From NCBI GenBank assembly GCA_019054805.1, contig JAHQIY010000001.1, forward strand, positions 9,934,501-9,998,500: a stretch of DNA of 64,000 bases, in the 5' to 3' direction. A program made the translations under genes and the position numbers. The notes under the pieces are model-generated. The model saw nothing but the letters and a program-made list of their open reading frames with translations. It searched no databases and was not told where the DNA came from. Shown piece by piece: positions 21,818 through 35,393 of this stretch; position 1 is the first letter of the stretch, and the number at the start of each line of letters is the position of its first letter. This DNA is from Brachionus manjavacas. Lineage: Eukaryota; Rotifera; Eurotatoria; Ploima; Brachionidae.

Positions 21818-24800
21818 ATTTAATTTTCATTTTAATATTTAATATTTTAATCTAATAAAAGTTAGTTAAACCAAAAAAAAATTTAGTTCGGAAGAGGCAA
21901 AAGTCGTTTCTAGGAAATAATTTTGACGAACTTTAAAACAACTACAATATCGCTTTAGTTTAAACAATTTAAAATTAAATTTCTAATTTTATCATTTATT
22001 TCTAAATCTAAAAATACTAAAAAACTTACCTTGGGATTCATTTTATAAACAACATTTTAAAAAATATTGAATTTAAATATTATGCGGCAAACTTAAGCAA
22101 TATAATTACTTTTATCAAGTAAATACTTTAAAATATAAAAATCGATCATTTAATTCTTAAAAATGCTAGTTTTAAAAATATATAAAATTTATATGTAGAA
22201 TTTTATTAGTTATTTTTATTAAAAGTGCTAACTCAAATAATAAAATACTATTTACTTTTAATTAATTAAAAAACACGATCAGACTTCGAATAGTTGAATG
22301 AATTTTAGTAGTAAATAATCAAAAAAAATCGATATGAATACAAAAAGTTTAAATAATTTTAGGTGATAAATTTTGCTGGATAGCAACAAAAAACTACTGA
22401 TATTAGCTTTTATTGACTGAAAAATTTCCTGAAAGTAATTGTTAAAATACTTTCAAAAAATGTTTATCCTGTGGATAAATTATTAAATTCCTGACTCGAG
22501 AAAACTGATTTCATCATTCTCTAACATAAATCCAAGCTTACTTTATCAATAATTCAATTTGAACACATATTAATTATTTTAACAACAGTAAAATATCACT
22601 TGGATTGTTTATTCATGTTTAATAATTCATTCCGATACACTTTTTACTTATAAGATTTTTAAAGAAAAATTTTAAACAAACTTTATTTTATATTTACATT
22701 TTATGCTGTTCAAGAAAAAGCTAAAAAAGTTTTTTAACTTCATAGTTCTGATTTTTTCTAAACATTAAATTTTGACTTTAAATAATAAAAAACTTTTTAT
22801 TAAAAAAACATGAAATTTTGATTTCGAATCGATTTTGACTAAGTTTAATAAAAATTATCAATAATTGAAGCAAAATGTTCATTTTTTAGGTGGCTTCGTT
22901 GATTGTTTAACATTTTCCAGCAAGGCTTAATGATAACAACCAAATGTATCTAGGTCTTATTCAAACAAAGTAAAAAAAAACAAAAAATTTCTAAAAATTA
23001 TTGACTTTATTGAATTTCAAAAATTTTTTCTACATTTTAAAATTGAAGATATCATTCTAAATTTTATTTCATGATAGGCTTAAAGCTGATTTATGTTTAG
23101 CTTTAAAAAAAAAAATAAAATCAAAAGCTTTGAGATTACAAATATTTTGATTGTAAGAAAAAATCTTGGTCATTATTGCAGTAATTGCAAAAAATTTATA
23201 AACAAAACCCATTAACTTTTTTAAGAAATTGGGTAGGGTGTTGCAAGGGATGCCATAATTGCTCGTAAATAAAAAGCTTAAGTGGTAGATTTTTCCTAGA
23301 CAAATACGATAGGCTTCTCGAATTAATGGTTCACTTAAGAAAAATAACTGGTCTTAAAAAATTTTTAAGACCAGTTCAAGAGAAAATACTAGCTTGAAAA
23401 ACAATGACCAATATACAAATTTTGATTATGTCGAGACTTGAATTAGATTTTCCATTATTTGAAATACACTGAGCAAATTCAAATCAAACAAATATGGAAC
23501 ACATTTATGAAACAAAGCCCTAATTGAATAAGTCGATATTGTTAGAAAAATAAAATATTAACTTAATTTTATCAGACTAATCGTTGCTTGGTTATTTAAA
23601 AATTTGATAAAAAATTGTGACTATTACTTATTTTTTTGTAATAAAAGACGTTGGACCAACTGATCGAAAAAGTCGTAAAATTTAATTACTTTTCCATTAA
23701 AGTATTTTTAAACTTATTGGTAATTGTTTGTCGTAAAGATAAATTTAGGATTTTTCTTAACTATTTCAAGTTTTTGAATTAGTTATAAATCATACAATAG
23801 TGAATTATTTTATTAGATCAAATATTTGAATTTTATTTTGGATTTAGAGCACCTGAGTCTTTAGCTTGATTTGATGTCAATACAAAATTCAATTATTTAA
23901 AATCATGACTATTAATATTCATGAAAAAAAAATAAAAATTTTCCAAAAAGTGCTTGACTTTACTTATCTAACATCTAAATATAACATCCTTTTTTAAATC
24001 AAAAATTTTTCAGTGGTAAATATTAGTTAAATATGACGTATTTTAATTTTAAAAACACTTTTTATTTTAAAATAGCAAATTCATGATTATTAATTGAAAT
24101 ATATGCTGCTATTAAATGAGTAATGATTATTTTTATCATTTAGGTATTTTCTATTTTTTTATTTTGTAGCTGAAGTATAGCCAGTATTTGATAAATTTTG
24201 TTCTTTTTATATTTTTAGTGTTACCCATCACAAACATGAAATTTAATCAGATAAAATTTCATTTAGGAAAAAAAGGAAAACTAAGAGGATATCTGATAAA
24301 GTGTCAAACATTGACAAAATTAGCCAATGTTTGGTAAAGGTGAATTGGAATCATCCATTGTCATAATTTAAGAAGACATAATTTTAAACTCAAGATAGAG
24401 AAAACAAAAAGATAAAAGGTAAAAGGTACATAATTTCTTCTTATATATAATGTAAAGTAAGTGGAATTATTTTCTAAGAACTGTGATTGAAGCAAAGGAT
24501 TTGAACGCTTTCAAAAGACGGCTTAGATAGCTGGCTTTATGAGCTAATAAAGAATCCTGCACTAAAAATTAATTTATGTTTTCAGCAAAATTACTTCTAC
24601 CAAACCTAAAAATTCGAATTAAAATGAATGAGAGCCTTTGCTAAATAAATATAAAAAAATTTTAAACCCATGAAACAGCTTCATCTTTTACAGCGTCATT
24701 CTGTCTATTCATTTTTTTAAATTTTTAGGCTTTATAAAATTTAAAATTTAAAATTTAAAATCTTTAAATTTTTTTTTTAAATTGTCAAAACTTAATATTT

Positions 24801-26187
24801 TCATTAAATTTAAATTTTGAATTAATTCAAAATCTACATTCAAAATTATATAAGACTTAAAAAAATAAGAGAAAAGCCATAAAAGTTTATTTTTCCCAAC
24901 ATAAACGATTAAAAATTACGCTATTTTTTATACTTGTTTGATCAAAGAAAAAGAATAATCAAGTTTTTTTCTCAATGAGAAAATCTTTCAAAAAATGAGC
25001 AACTAATTCTTAAGACTTCAATCTTTTGAAAGCTTTTAAATAAAAATAAAAAATTTAAAAAACTTTTCACAATTATCCATTAGCTTTAAAAAATTTACAA
25101 TTAATCATTAAAATATTGTTGATTTTTAAAAAAAACTTTAAACAACCAGTTGGTCACTCATTTAGTCACAAGGTTCATTTTACTTATTTGGAAATGATCA
25201 CGGATTAGATTAATCTCAGACAGTTATTGTGGTGGCATTGTTTAAGTCAGAGTCATTAAAATTAAATTCTCCTGTCTTTAAAAAAAATCCTTTTTGTAAG
25301 ATATTTAAAAAATTAAATATTTTAGTAATTAAATTTTAAACCGGCCCGCCAAAATAGGACGGTTTCTAAGTCAACCCGTTTAAATTAACAGAGTTCCTAA
25401 ACAGGCCAAAAAAAAATGGCCAACAACTGCGAGATAGAATCAATTTCAAAAATTTCTTCTAGATTCATTTTTAATAAAATTTGATTTTATTAATTATCAG
25501 TTAATCTTTTGATACATTTGTTCTTAATCGTTCGAAAAAAATTTGAAGTCTTTGACTTTTGAATTCAGTGATTTTTGTTTCCAAAAATTTTTGACCCAGT
25601 GTCCAGGCATGCCCTGCATGAAGCGTGTTGATATCAAATTTTAATATTTTTTGATGCGTTTAAGCCCAAAGTAAAAAATTAAAAAAATTTACTTTGGATT
25701 AATTCTAACATAAAGATTATTTAAATTTCTACCTTTTTTCCTTTAACTATTTTTTTAATATTATTTCAATTAATAGAGTAATATTTTGTTTTCATAACGG
25801 TGAAAAAAAAAGTTAATTGAAATCAAAAATTTTTAAATTTAATTTTTTATTGTATTATTCACCTAATCAAATTAATCCTGTTTTTTTTAAGCTATATTTA
25901 CAGCAATTACCGCTTTTTTCTCTACCCCGAAAAAAATTTAATAAATTACTTATCGTTCTATTATTTTTTACTAGAACGATTAACTATTATTATCTATTAT
26001 TAACGGATTTTTATTTTCTTTTAAAAGTGAATTTTTTGAAAATAAATAGTGATTATTTGTATGGAGATTTTAGAAACTTAATAAAATAATTCTTAACTTA
26101 TCAAAGCGTCTCCAATCGTGGTGTGACTGATTTTGACTCAATGTTTGTTTTTAAATTTTCTTACTTTTGTCTCTAAGAAAATGATTA
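21818..26187. other. Intergenic, no gene; one LINE scrap
   Basis: AT-rich sequence. The only recognisable piece is a LINE-like tail at about 24461-24512. A GC-richer patch at 25341-25435 has no coding reading. The ORF at 25817-26089 is Phe/Leu/Tyr-rich and looks like chance. Confidence 0.5.
24461..24512 (+). pseudogene. LINE reverse-transcriptase C-terminal scrap
   Basis: One frame reads KWNYFLRTVIEAKDLNAFKR followed by RLR and a stop. This resembles the WNxLP..VV.A.S.N.FK.RLD ending of CR1/L2/jockey-type reverse transcriptases. It is only a short remnant and the call rests on that pattern. Confidence 0.45.
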
Positions 26188-26212
26188 ATCAGTGATAGTG
26201 ATCACTTGCTAA
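26188..26212 (+). repeat. 25-bp dispersed motif, copy 1
   Basis: ATCAGTGATAGTGATCACTT followed by GCTAA; 24 of 25 bases match 52711-52735. It contains the palindrome AGTGATCACT. The sequence just downstream (about 30 bp) is loosely similar in both copies, suggesting ends of an old dispersed repeat. Confidence 0.7.
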
Positions 26213-26389
26213 TAAATAAATTCTTTTCGATACATTTTAAAAAAAGAGATTCTTAAAAAAAGATGATATATGATTTTCTTTTAAAATATAGTTTGTATTT
26301 TAATCTTAAAAATTTAATTTAAATTAATATAAAGTTTCTTAACAAGTTAATTATTTTCATTAACTTAACAACTATACAGAATGAAATCA

Positions 26390-27019
26390 AATTGCAATAA
26401 AGATTTAGGCATTTTTATCCAGAGCATCTTAAAATGGGACGCCCAAGTCATGAGCAAATCTTATTCTTGGAATGATAAGAAAATCATTCAAATATTCTAC
26501 GATGGAATTAATTAGATTACTATATTATTCTTTTGTCAAGCATCAATTGGAGTATGTGACTGCATCATGGTGTCCATTTTACGAAAGCGATTTGACTGAA
26601 TTTGAAAAGGTTCAACGAAGCACGACTAAGTTAATCCCGAGTTTACAAGATCTTGAATACTCAAAGCGTTCATTGAAACTCGATTTAACTGATCTTATAA
26701 TAAGACGACTTCGAGGTGATTTGATTCAAATGTTTAAAATTGTAAATAATATGGAAAAAGTTAATTTTATATATGGGATAAATTATAGCCTAAAAAAATA
26801 CTTGATACCAAAAGATCCGATTTGAAAAGGAATAGCAAGAACCTAATCCGAGAATTTGTAAAAATCTCTCTTCCAAAATATAACTTTTTTACTAATAGAG
26901 TTTTGAATGAGTGGAACAAATTGTTAGAACAAATAATAAATGTAAATTGTCTTAATAGTTTCAAGGCAAAAATAGATGGGTGTTTCGCGGAGCGTATTGT
27001 AACGACTGCTATAGCTTAT
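26390..27019 (+). pseudogene. CR1/L2/jockey-like LINE ORF2, 3' end, frameshifted
   Basis: Three pieces in different frames match the end of a non-LTR retrotransposon reverse transcriptase. They are KDLGIFIQSILKWDAQV (about 26399-26449); LGMIRKSF then YYSFVKHQLEYVTASWCPFY, FEKVQRSTTKLIP and RRLRGDLIQMFKI (26466-26822); and ISLPKYNFFTNRVLNEWNKL to IAY and a stop (26822-27022). The order and motifs (HLEY..W.P, L.KVQR..TK, RR.RGDLI..FKI, NFF.NRV.N.WN) are those of CR1/L2-type elements. Frameshifts lie near 26455-26465 and 26820. It is 5'-truncated and inactive. Confidence 0.85.
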
Positions 27020-27022
27020 TAA

Positions 27023-28007
27023 AGCTTCGCTTGAAGAATCTCCAAATTACAGTTAAAAATACTACTACTGAATACCTTTATTTTTCATAAAAATCATTCC
27101 TCAATTCATATCCTTTTCGGAAAAAGCATATATTTTGTTACATTCTTATATTTACGTTACTAAACTTAATAAGAAAATCTAAAAAATTAAATTAAAAAAT
27201 AACTCTATAAAATTTAACAATTAACTATTATTAATAGTAGTTAAAAGCTTCATAGTCAACAGAAGAAGAAAAAAATTTATAATTTAAATTTTGAAAAAAT
27301 TCACATTAAATTTTACATATATAATATAAAAGAAAATAAATAGAAAACGACTTAAGAAATTTAACAATTAATGATAATCAATAATCAATTGAATTGATGT
27401 TGAAAAACTCTTTTTTTTTTCAATAATTCGCTTTTTGATCAAGTTTTCTACATTTAAAGTTTTTTCTGTTTTTTATTTGTCCCGTACATTTCACAATTCC
27501 AAAAAAAATCAATTTAAATTTTAAAAATTATTAAAAAATTCAAATTAAGCCAGTTTTATTATTTTAATTAAACAAGAAAAATTAAATCATAATTAAAGTA
27601 CTAATTATTTTAGATTTAAAGCTGAAATCATAATTATGTCCGAAGGCTTCGAATTTGAAAAAAATTCCAAATGACCCTTATCTCTTTGATTAAATTATGA
27701 ATTAAGATTAAACGATAAAATTATTTGAATTATTTATTAATTAAAATATGCTCTTTTATAAATAGGAAATTTTAGCTTTAGAAACTGATTCTCTAATATT
27801 AATCAAATATAAATTATATTTACAGTTGTCAAATTGTTAAGATTTAAAAATCTATTAAGCTTTTTATCAAATAATTAAACAAAAAAATATCAAATCATTC
27901 ATTTTGTACAATAAAACCTGGATTTAAATTACAATAAAAAACAAATTAAGAACGGCTAGTTATTTTTTACCAGATAATGGCCCAACAAAAAAAATCATAA
28001 AAACAAA
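27023..28007. other. Intergenic and plexin 3' UTR
   Basis: AT-rich. The plexin 3' UTR must lie here; the nearest minus-strand AATAAA is at 27738-27733, about 270 nt after the stop. No gene is seen. Confidence 0.45.
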
Positions 28008-31000
28008 TTAGACTTCGATGGCATCCATTAAGTAAATAACTTGTTGAAGTCGGTAATTTAGATGTTGATTCAGAGAGACATTCGTCGTGTCCTGCGATTC
28101 CTTTAGGCTAATCTCTAGCTTGGCTCTATTTTTCTTCACATAATCATTGTACAACTTGTACAACGAGTTGTTCTTATTAAAAGTAGCACTGTGCTTTTTA
28201 GATTCTTCTGCAAGCAGCTCGTTCATTTCTGACTCGGATATTTTTGGCATTTGTCTGATTTCCGTGTAGTAACTCTCTACCCATTTTCTGTACTTGTGAA
28301 CTTCTTTGTAGAATAAAAGTTTGCCGGACGGTGATTCTTTATTGAGATCAAGTCGGCTCTGAGAGCAAGAATCCATGAACGTAGAGGCTATCACCGACAA
28401 TGAAGCATCTACAATATTCGACTTGTGAATATCGAACACAAAATCCGGATTTTTGATGATATTAACCCAAAATCTTAGTGGTAAACTATTTGACTTCCAA
28501 GTATACACCACGTCTGGATCAGTAATTCCATGCAAATTAGCTTGTTCATCTAGAAAATCATAAAAATATTTGATTGCACGTGGTAAAACATTGGAACCAT
28601 GCGCAGTGCTAAACACAGTTTCGAAAAAGTCATCCACATAAGACTGCATTCCGCCTTTAGTTGCCAAAAGTCTGGTTAAATATACTTCTGACACTAATTT
28701 GGCGGCTATTTCTTGTTTTTTGTCATCCTTAATGTTAGGAGTAGTAGTGCTTATCAGACCATTGTATTTTATCAAATGATATTTTTTATTCTTTTTGTCA
28801 CTATTGTGATTAAGAGTATTCCGAATAATCAATTGATGATTTTGGTTCATTCTGGTCGAATTGGCTGAATGGAAGAGTGTTTCGGTGAGACCAGTAGTTG
28901 ACCCGTGCATAGCTGAGAATGCACCGTATTCATTGGAAGCAAGTTTGGAATATGTTGGAGGCGAAGAGCTGCTTTTAGAAGATTTAGATAGTAGAGTCAT
29001 GTTTTCTGCATTGCGAACCGTGTCAAGAAGAGTGTATGAATTGCAATCATTGGATGGTGATTGAAGCAGTTGGTAAGTTTGTCTGTAAACTAGGACCAGC
29101 AAAGCTCCGTTACTGATTTTGTAGTGAGCTAGGGTGTTCAATTTTTTGTAGTCATCATTATCTATTTTGCATGTTTTGTCCTCATCGAACAAAATAAGTC
29201 GACCACTTTTATTCCATTCGGACGGAATGTAGATGAGATCTAAATCATCTACATTGGGTCGCTTTGAGAATGGGTATCCTTTGAAAAATGAGTCCAAAAT
29301 TTTTTCTTTGACTTGGGTGATCGTGTCACAGCTAAGAACCTTGACGCTTATTTCATGCATTGCATCGTCAAAATCTTGGAGCTGAACTCGAATGGTCTTT
29401 TGGAACAAAATTAGATAACAGTTTTAAAATATGCAAAAAATCTTACAATTGTATCATAGTCGATTGATTGGCGAATAAGCTTATCTTCACTTAGGGAGTA
29501 CCTTGCCTCGGAGGTAATGGCATCTACTGGTCCTTTGTATATTTGTTGTTTAAGAGACAAAAATAGGATATAAAGCGGCGTTCCTGTGCAATCTTTTATA
29601 AAATCGTAGAGCAAAAATGCAAACCAATTTGTGAGCATTTTTTCCGCAATTGACTCATTGCGACGAAATAGTATCTTAGGATTGTTCTTTGATTCGATCA
29701 CTTTCTGGATCAATTCAGCCACAAGTGTCAACAAAATACTTAAAAAATAAAATTGTTAATTTCAAAATATACTTTTCATATAGAAAATTAGTTTTTATTC
29801 TTATAAAAATATTGAGCAATAATTAAAAATTTTAAATACAGATATTTTTTTTTCTTCCTGTTTTATTTTAATATAAAAAGACAATTATTATTTTGCTAAA
29901 TATAAAGATACTCCTAATTTGGTAAAACAAATCATATTCAATGCTGATTTGATACTTCGAATTTTAATATCATTTAAATCATTAAAATGTAAAAAATTAA
30001 AAAATAGCAATTTTTTAATTAAATTATATTTACTATAACTTTCGAATATTTAAAGCTTAATTTAAAATTTATTCTAATTTTTAACGTCTATGAAAGAAAA
30101 AACAAAAAAGTAAAAGAGATTTTATACAATACCGTCAAAAATTTTTTACATATTTTTCTAAAAATTATTGTTCAAAAAATTTAAGTATATAATTAAAAAA
30201 ATATGATAATTTTTTTAATTCGTAAAATCTATCTCTCTTAAAGAATTGATAAGAACCATTCAATTAATGCTTGAAATAAATATTTAGAGTAACAAAAATG
30301 TCCTTAATAATTTAAAGGTAACATCAACAATTGAAAATTTTTGATCTAATTTGTTTAAGAGCTAAATATCATAAAATTTTTTTATTTTAAAATAGAACTA
30401 AAATTTATGAATGGAAAATAAATTAAAAAAGAAAGTTTGAATTTAAAAAAATAAACTAAAAATTTACTCGGTAAAATAGTCTAGATGATCCTGCAAGCAA
30501 ATGCTCAGATAGGATGCCAAATTTATTCTGTCTTGGAGCAAAAAGTTATGACTATCAGCCTCTAGAGTGTGTATAAATGTGAGAAGGAAATTTTTGTTCA
30601 TTATCAATTGAGAGAAAATTGAAACTCCGCTTCGGACATTTTCTTTATTGGTTGCGTTCAACTTAAAAAAATTGAGTAACCAAAAATTTTAAAATTACAA
30701 AATGACTTCTTACTCTGAGATCTATCATAGTTGTCATATAGTATTTATCTGTCTCGGAAGCATTTGGGAAAAAAATCTTCATACAATAGGTTTGAAAGTC
30801 GTGGAATGGTGCACCTGTTTGATTCAAAGTGCTGGCAAGTTCTCCAATGTCCATTTGAAGTTCTGTAAAGGCTTCCTTACATTCTCGAGCCACTCTCATC
30901 TCAAGATTTTCAAACTCGGTCTGCATGCGCTTCAATTGCCGAATCTGCTTGCTCTGCTTTCTTTTCAGGATGACAAAAAATGCGATCATGGTCAAAAAAA

Positions 31001-34000
31001 GCAACAAACTTATCAAACAAGCTGAAAATATGATGTATCTCATTCCGATCAAATCAAATCGACTATTCGAGTTCACTACATATCTTATCAATCCGATTTG
31101 TTTGACAAAATTTTTTCCAATCTTTACTTTGACTTCAAATGATTTTACTTTTGATCTAGGATCAGCAAATAATGATCGCTTTTTTCTGATAAAAAAAAAA
31201 TCATTTTCTGAGTTCACATTTTTGTCCAAAGAGTCCAATTCAGGCAGAATACAGGCTATTATATTCATAGTTACCGAAGTAATGTTGCACTCAATATCTA
31301 GACCTATGACCACTTGATAATCAGCTTCCTGGACACCTCTGAGCAAATTTTCGCCTTTGATTAAAATAATTTGAGACTTGTCGCTAAAAATCTGCTCATT
31401 TTCAAGCACCGGATTCGGATATACTTTAATTTGCTGCCTGTTTTGGTTGGAAAATTTGCTAGCCAACTCATTAAATTGAATGTAAAACGAATAATCAACC
31501 GGGCTTTGGTTTGGACCTAGGAGACGATCATCCTTCAACTCTGGTATGGGACACTCGATCATCGTTGAATTAAAAATCAAACAATTATTTCTAAATATGC
31601 TGAGCATTTCTTGTTCATATTTGCCTGAATTAAAAATTGGAACAGTTGAAAGCACCAGACTCACGGTCTGGACCGAGTCAAAACCCCTGCCCTTTATCTT
31701 CATGGTCAAGCCTCCGCTCAGAATTGTTTGTTCGGGCTCAATTGCGACTATACTCGGATCATCAACGTACTCGAATTTAAATTTTGAGCTGTCCAACACT
31801 TGGCTAAAGTCATCCATTTTGAATTCAATTTGACTTGTTGTTCCACTAGTATCGGTGTGGTCAATAAATGGTGTCCGGCAGTAAACAACATCCAAATCAT
31901 TTGTCTCGTTATCTGAATAGTTGTTCACAATGGTGCAATTTTTGCCAAAAGATAAAAATCTAATGCCAATTCTAGAGCCACAATTGAGATTTTTTCCCTT
32001 TATCTTAAGTAAAGTGCCGCCTGATTTAATGCCCCTGCTCGGCTCAATGGATTCTATGTGAGGCGTCACGTAATTAAATATAAACTGACTTGACTTGTTA
32101 AATGAAGAGTATTTATTATATTGTGAGTTGGTATTTGTCATGACATACATACTAAATTCGGAACTTGAAGTGTATAAGGAAGTGGTTTTGCAAACAACTT
32201 GAGATGCTGGCTGGTAGAGATCTGGCAATGTTTGGCATTCTAAGTCTTCGTTTTGAGCCGAATAGTCGGTTTGTATTGGCTTCATTTTGACTGCTACTTC
32301 ACTTGAATCATGGCCCAAATTTTCGCCTGATATTTTGATTATTGTTCCGGCACCGGTTTTAGGACCACACGAGGGGCTCATGTGGAAAATTTTGGGATTC
32401 TGACAGTAATCTTCTGAATTAGTAGTGTTTAGCCAATTTTTGTTCACTACAGTCTTTTCGCAGTCACTCTTCATGGTACATTTGGAAAGACTTTTGCACC
32501 AGCCACATCCAATATCGATTAGTTGTTTGTCCATACATTTTCCACAACTGGACGCTTTTATTTCACAGTTGATCACGCTTATAAGAACAAAGTTCGAATT
32601 TTGGTCGAGTAGAGAAGAATTTTTGTAGTATTTAACCTGATGCCATTTGGAAAGCAGATCACTGGAGCTGTTCAGGTCATTGGGCGTAGAGCTCCACCAA
32701 ATAGACATGAAGACTGTCTGCATAGGTAGATTCGAGTCAATTAAATTTTGGTCTTTGTTCGGCGAATAATGACAATTGAAATAGGATTTTTTGAGATCCG
32801 AATCACTCGATATCCACTTTAAATTGGTGGATGAAAATTTGAAATTTTGTGAATTCGAAAAATGTTTGTCTTTGGTAAAAATGCACTTGAAGCTTGTTTG
32901 ATATTCGGGATAGGGGTTGTTGATGTAAAAATTGTTGTAGTCGTTTAGATTGGAGTGAGCCGAGTAGGGAATTTCTATTTTGGATTTTAGTTCGCCTTGA
33001 GTTGAGAATGTAGTGCAAATATCGCTTGGCAATCGATTGTCATTGACCAAGTGGTAGAAATTAACTTCGTTGGGACACGCACTTTTAGCGTGATCGCTGA
33101 ATACACATTTGGAATTTTTGGCGCACCATGAACAACCGCCGGACAATTTTTTGTCCAAACATTGGCTGCAATCAGAAAAATACGAGCAATTGAAAGCAAT
33201 TAAGTTGGTTTTGGCCAACAAGGCCTTATCTGTCCTAATTTCTAGACTTAAATTGACAAACTTAGAATTGACATAGTCCAGGCGGAGCTTTTTTTTAATA
33301 TGCCTTAGGTTGCACTTGAGCTCGTTTGGGTCCGAGCCGAGAATAGCGAGCACCCTCTCGCCCAAAAGAGAACACACGTATTCCACATCGCTTTTGAGCT
33401 CGTAATTGAGCAAAAACTTGTACTCATCTGTTTTAACGTGGTCTATAACAGGACTAAAAAATGAGCTCGGACTAACCGAGTCTATGCTCGGACAGCGCTG
33501 ATAGTGCTCGGAGCTTTTTTGAATCCAATACGAATTGGTCTCAATTTGGCAATTTTTTTTCAGCGAACACCTTTGGGTGTACACACACCATCCGCAAAAC
33601 GGATTAACTGATCTGCATGCATCACAATTTTGGTATCGTTGGCAATTTTGAAGGTCTATCTTGAACAAATACTTGTCATAAGTGGCATACAAAAGACGCT
33701 TTGAGACATCTTGGGCATCAATTGAGACCAATTCTAAGTTAATCTCGAGCACAGCTGATTTGGACAAAGTTGGTCTGTGGTAAATGTCTGTCGATTTTAA
33801 CAAATCTATTTGGTCGTAGATTGAAGCCGTGTTTTTTTCCAAGTAATGGATAAGCATGGAAATTTTGGCATCTAATGAAGACACAATTAGAATTATTCTG
33901 TCTGTGTGGTCAGTGTTAAGGCTTGCTACGGCCGTAACAGGCTCCATGCTCACATCTAACTTAATCGATTGAGTGCTCAAAGTTTTCCTGCTATTCATGT

Positions 34001-35393
34001 AATTAAAAAAATCATTTTGGCAAAAGAGTGATGGGTGGTATTCTCGTGAAGTCTGATATGGAAATTCGTTGATCACCGAACATCGACAAGGCGTTTTCCA
34101 AGTGTTCTTATTCGAGTAGGGACTGACAAGCTCTGCATATGTATTGTCGCCTTTGAGGCAATTTTTGAGCATTTTTTCATAGTGTTCATCAATTTGTTTT
34201 ATTTTTATTTTGCAAATTCTGGACTCATTTGAATTGTTAAAAGTCAAAAAAAGCATCGAATTGTCCACTGTTTGATTTTTCAGCTCGTGAAAGCGAGCCG
34301 ATTGAAGCAGGTGAAATTTTGAGCCCTGGTCATCACAATCAATGGTGGTCTCGGTCAGAGTGGCCGAACTGGACAGTATGCTACTCAGCGAATTTACACT
34401 ATCTGGTTGATAAGTTTTAAACATTTTATAATCACAAATTCTCAGCATTCGAGTGACAATTTTTGGAATGCTTTTGTTCGGTAATTTGTCCGCATCTATC
34501 CGATTACAAGATTCGGACAGAATTTTATTTGTTATTGTGAACAGAAAGTAAATAAAGCCATTGTGTTTAAAGCTATAGACGATTTTCATATGAAAATCAG
34601 CATCGAATATACTTTCGTCATAGTTCATTGATTCGATCGGGTATTTTGATTGGAATAGGGGCTGCCGCGACTTAATGACAGGCCGGCTTGACTCTGAGTG
34701 TGTGCTGGTGTGTGTAGTGGCCAAATAGCGAGTGCTGAAAATTGGAAAATCGGTTCTGGCCACGCGCTCTGTCGGATCATATTCATTCGAGACCATTAAG
34801 TACAGGGAGCTGTGGTCAATTCGATCAGCAGAGCTTTGCATCGAGGAGCTGATCACAACGCCCGCTGCCGAATTAAAAGGTATCACTGGCGCTGAATAAT
34901 TGCAGCCTATGATCTCCAAAGTGCTCAGGTGTCTTAGGCGACAACCGCCATAGTCAACTGTTCCGCATTCGACCAAATGCTGATTTTTGTGGTCAATAAG
35001 CAATAGACGGTTTTCGTTGTCGATCAAATTTTGATGTTTTTTCTTCTTGGAACTCGGATACGAGTCGTCGTCACAAATGTATTTGATACACTGTGTCGTG
35101 ATGGACGATGAGTACTCGGTAATGTAGGCGCATTGTTGTTTCTGTGTCTTGGGACCTGTGGTCAAGTCAATGTCTACTTGGAGCGAATTTCGATCACCGT
35201 TTGTGTCTGTTATTTTGTACAAATGATTGGTGCTGGCTATGTACAGGTCAATTTTTTTGCTCGACGGGTTTATGCTCAGTTTATTGATGCGCGTTTTTAG
35301 GTCTATTATGTCTTTGATGGAACTGGTCTTGCCGCATTTTTGTCCAAATTGACTCAGAAAAGTAAATAAATGAAAAAATACAACCAATTTCAT
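28008..35393 (-). CDS. PLXNA: Class A-like plexin (semaphorin receptor), 2184 aa
   Basis: Exons on the minus strand: 35393-30714, 30661-30468, 29738-29447 and 29396-28008, in phase (6555 nt). The protein starts with a signal peptide ([17 protein letters not shown]). A Sema domain spans about residues 24-575. Three Cys-rich PSI modules lie near 585, 735 and 942 (e.g. CGWC, CSWC). At least three IPT/TIG repeats follow from about 1000 ([42 protein letters not shown]). The membrane span is about 1451-1475. The cytoplasmic part is a split plexin GAP domain around a Rho-binding domain. Both catalytic Arg regions are present ([16 protein letters not shown] and [15 protein letters not shown]), as is [22 protein letters not shown] and [10 protein letters not shown] favour class A. 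Plexins bind semaphorins and switch off Rap/R-Ras to steer axons and cells. It is intron-poor: the whole ectodomain and TM are in exon 1. Confidence 0.95.
29739..30467 (-). other. Plexin intron 2 (729 bp)
   Basis: Joins GA|T to give [15 protein letters not shown] in the GAP domain. AT-rich, nothing else seen. The other plexin introns are only 52 and 50 nt. Confidence 0.85.

Noticed and set aside
25817-26089. 90-codon ORF rich in Phe, Leu and Tyr
   Set aside because: Low-complexity AT-rich reading with no recognisable motif.
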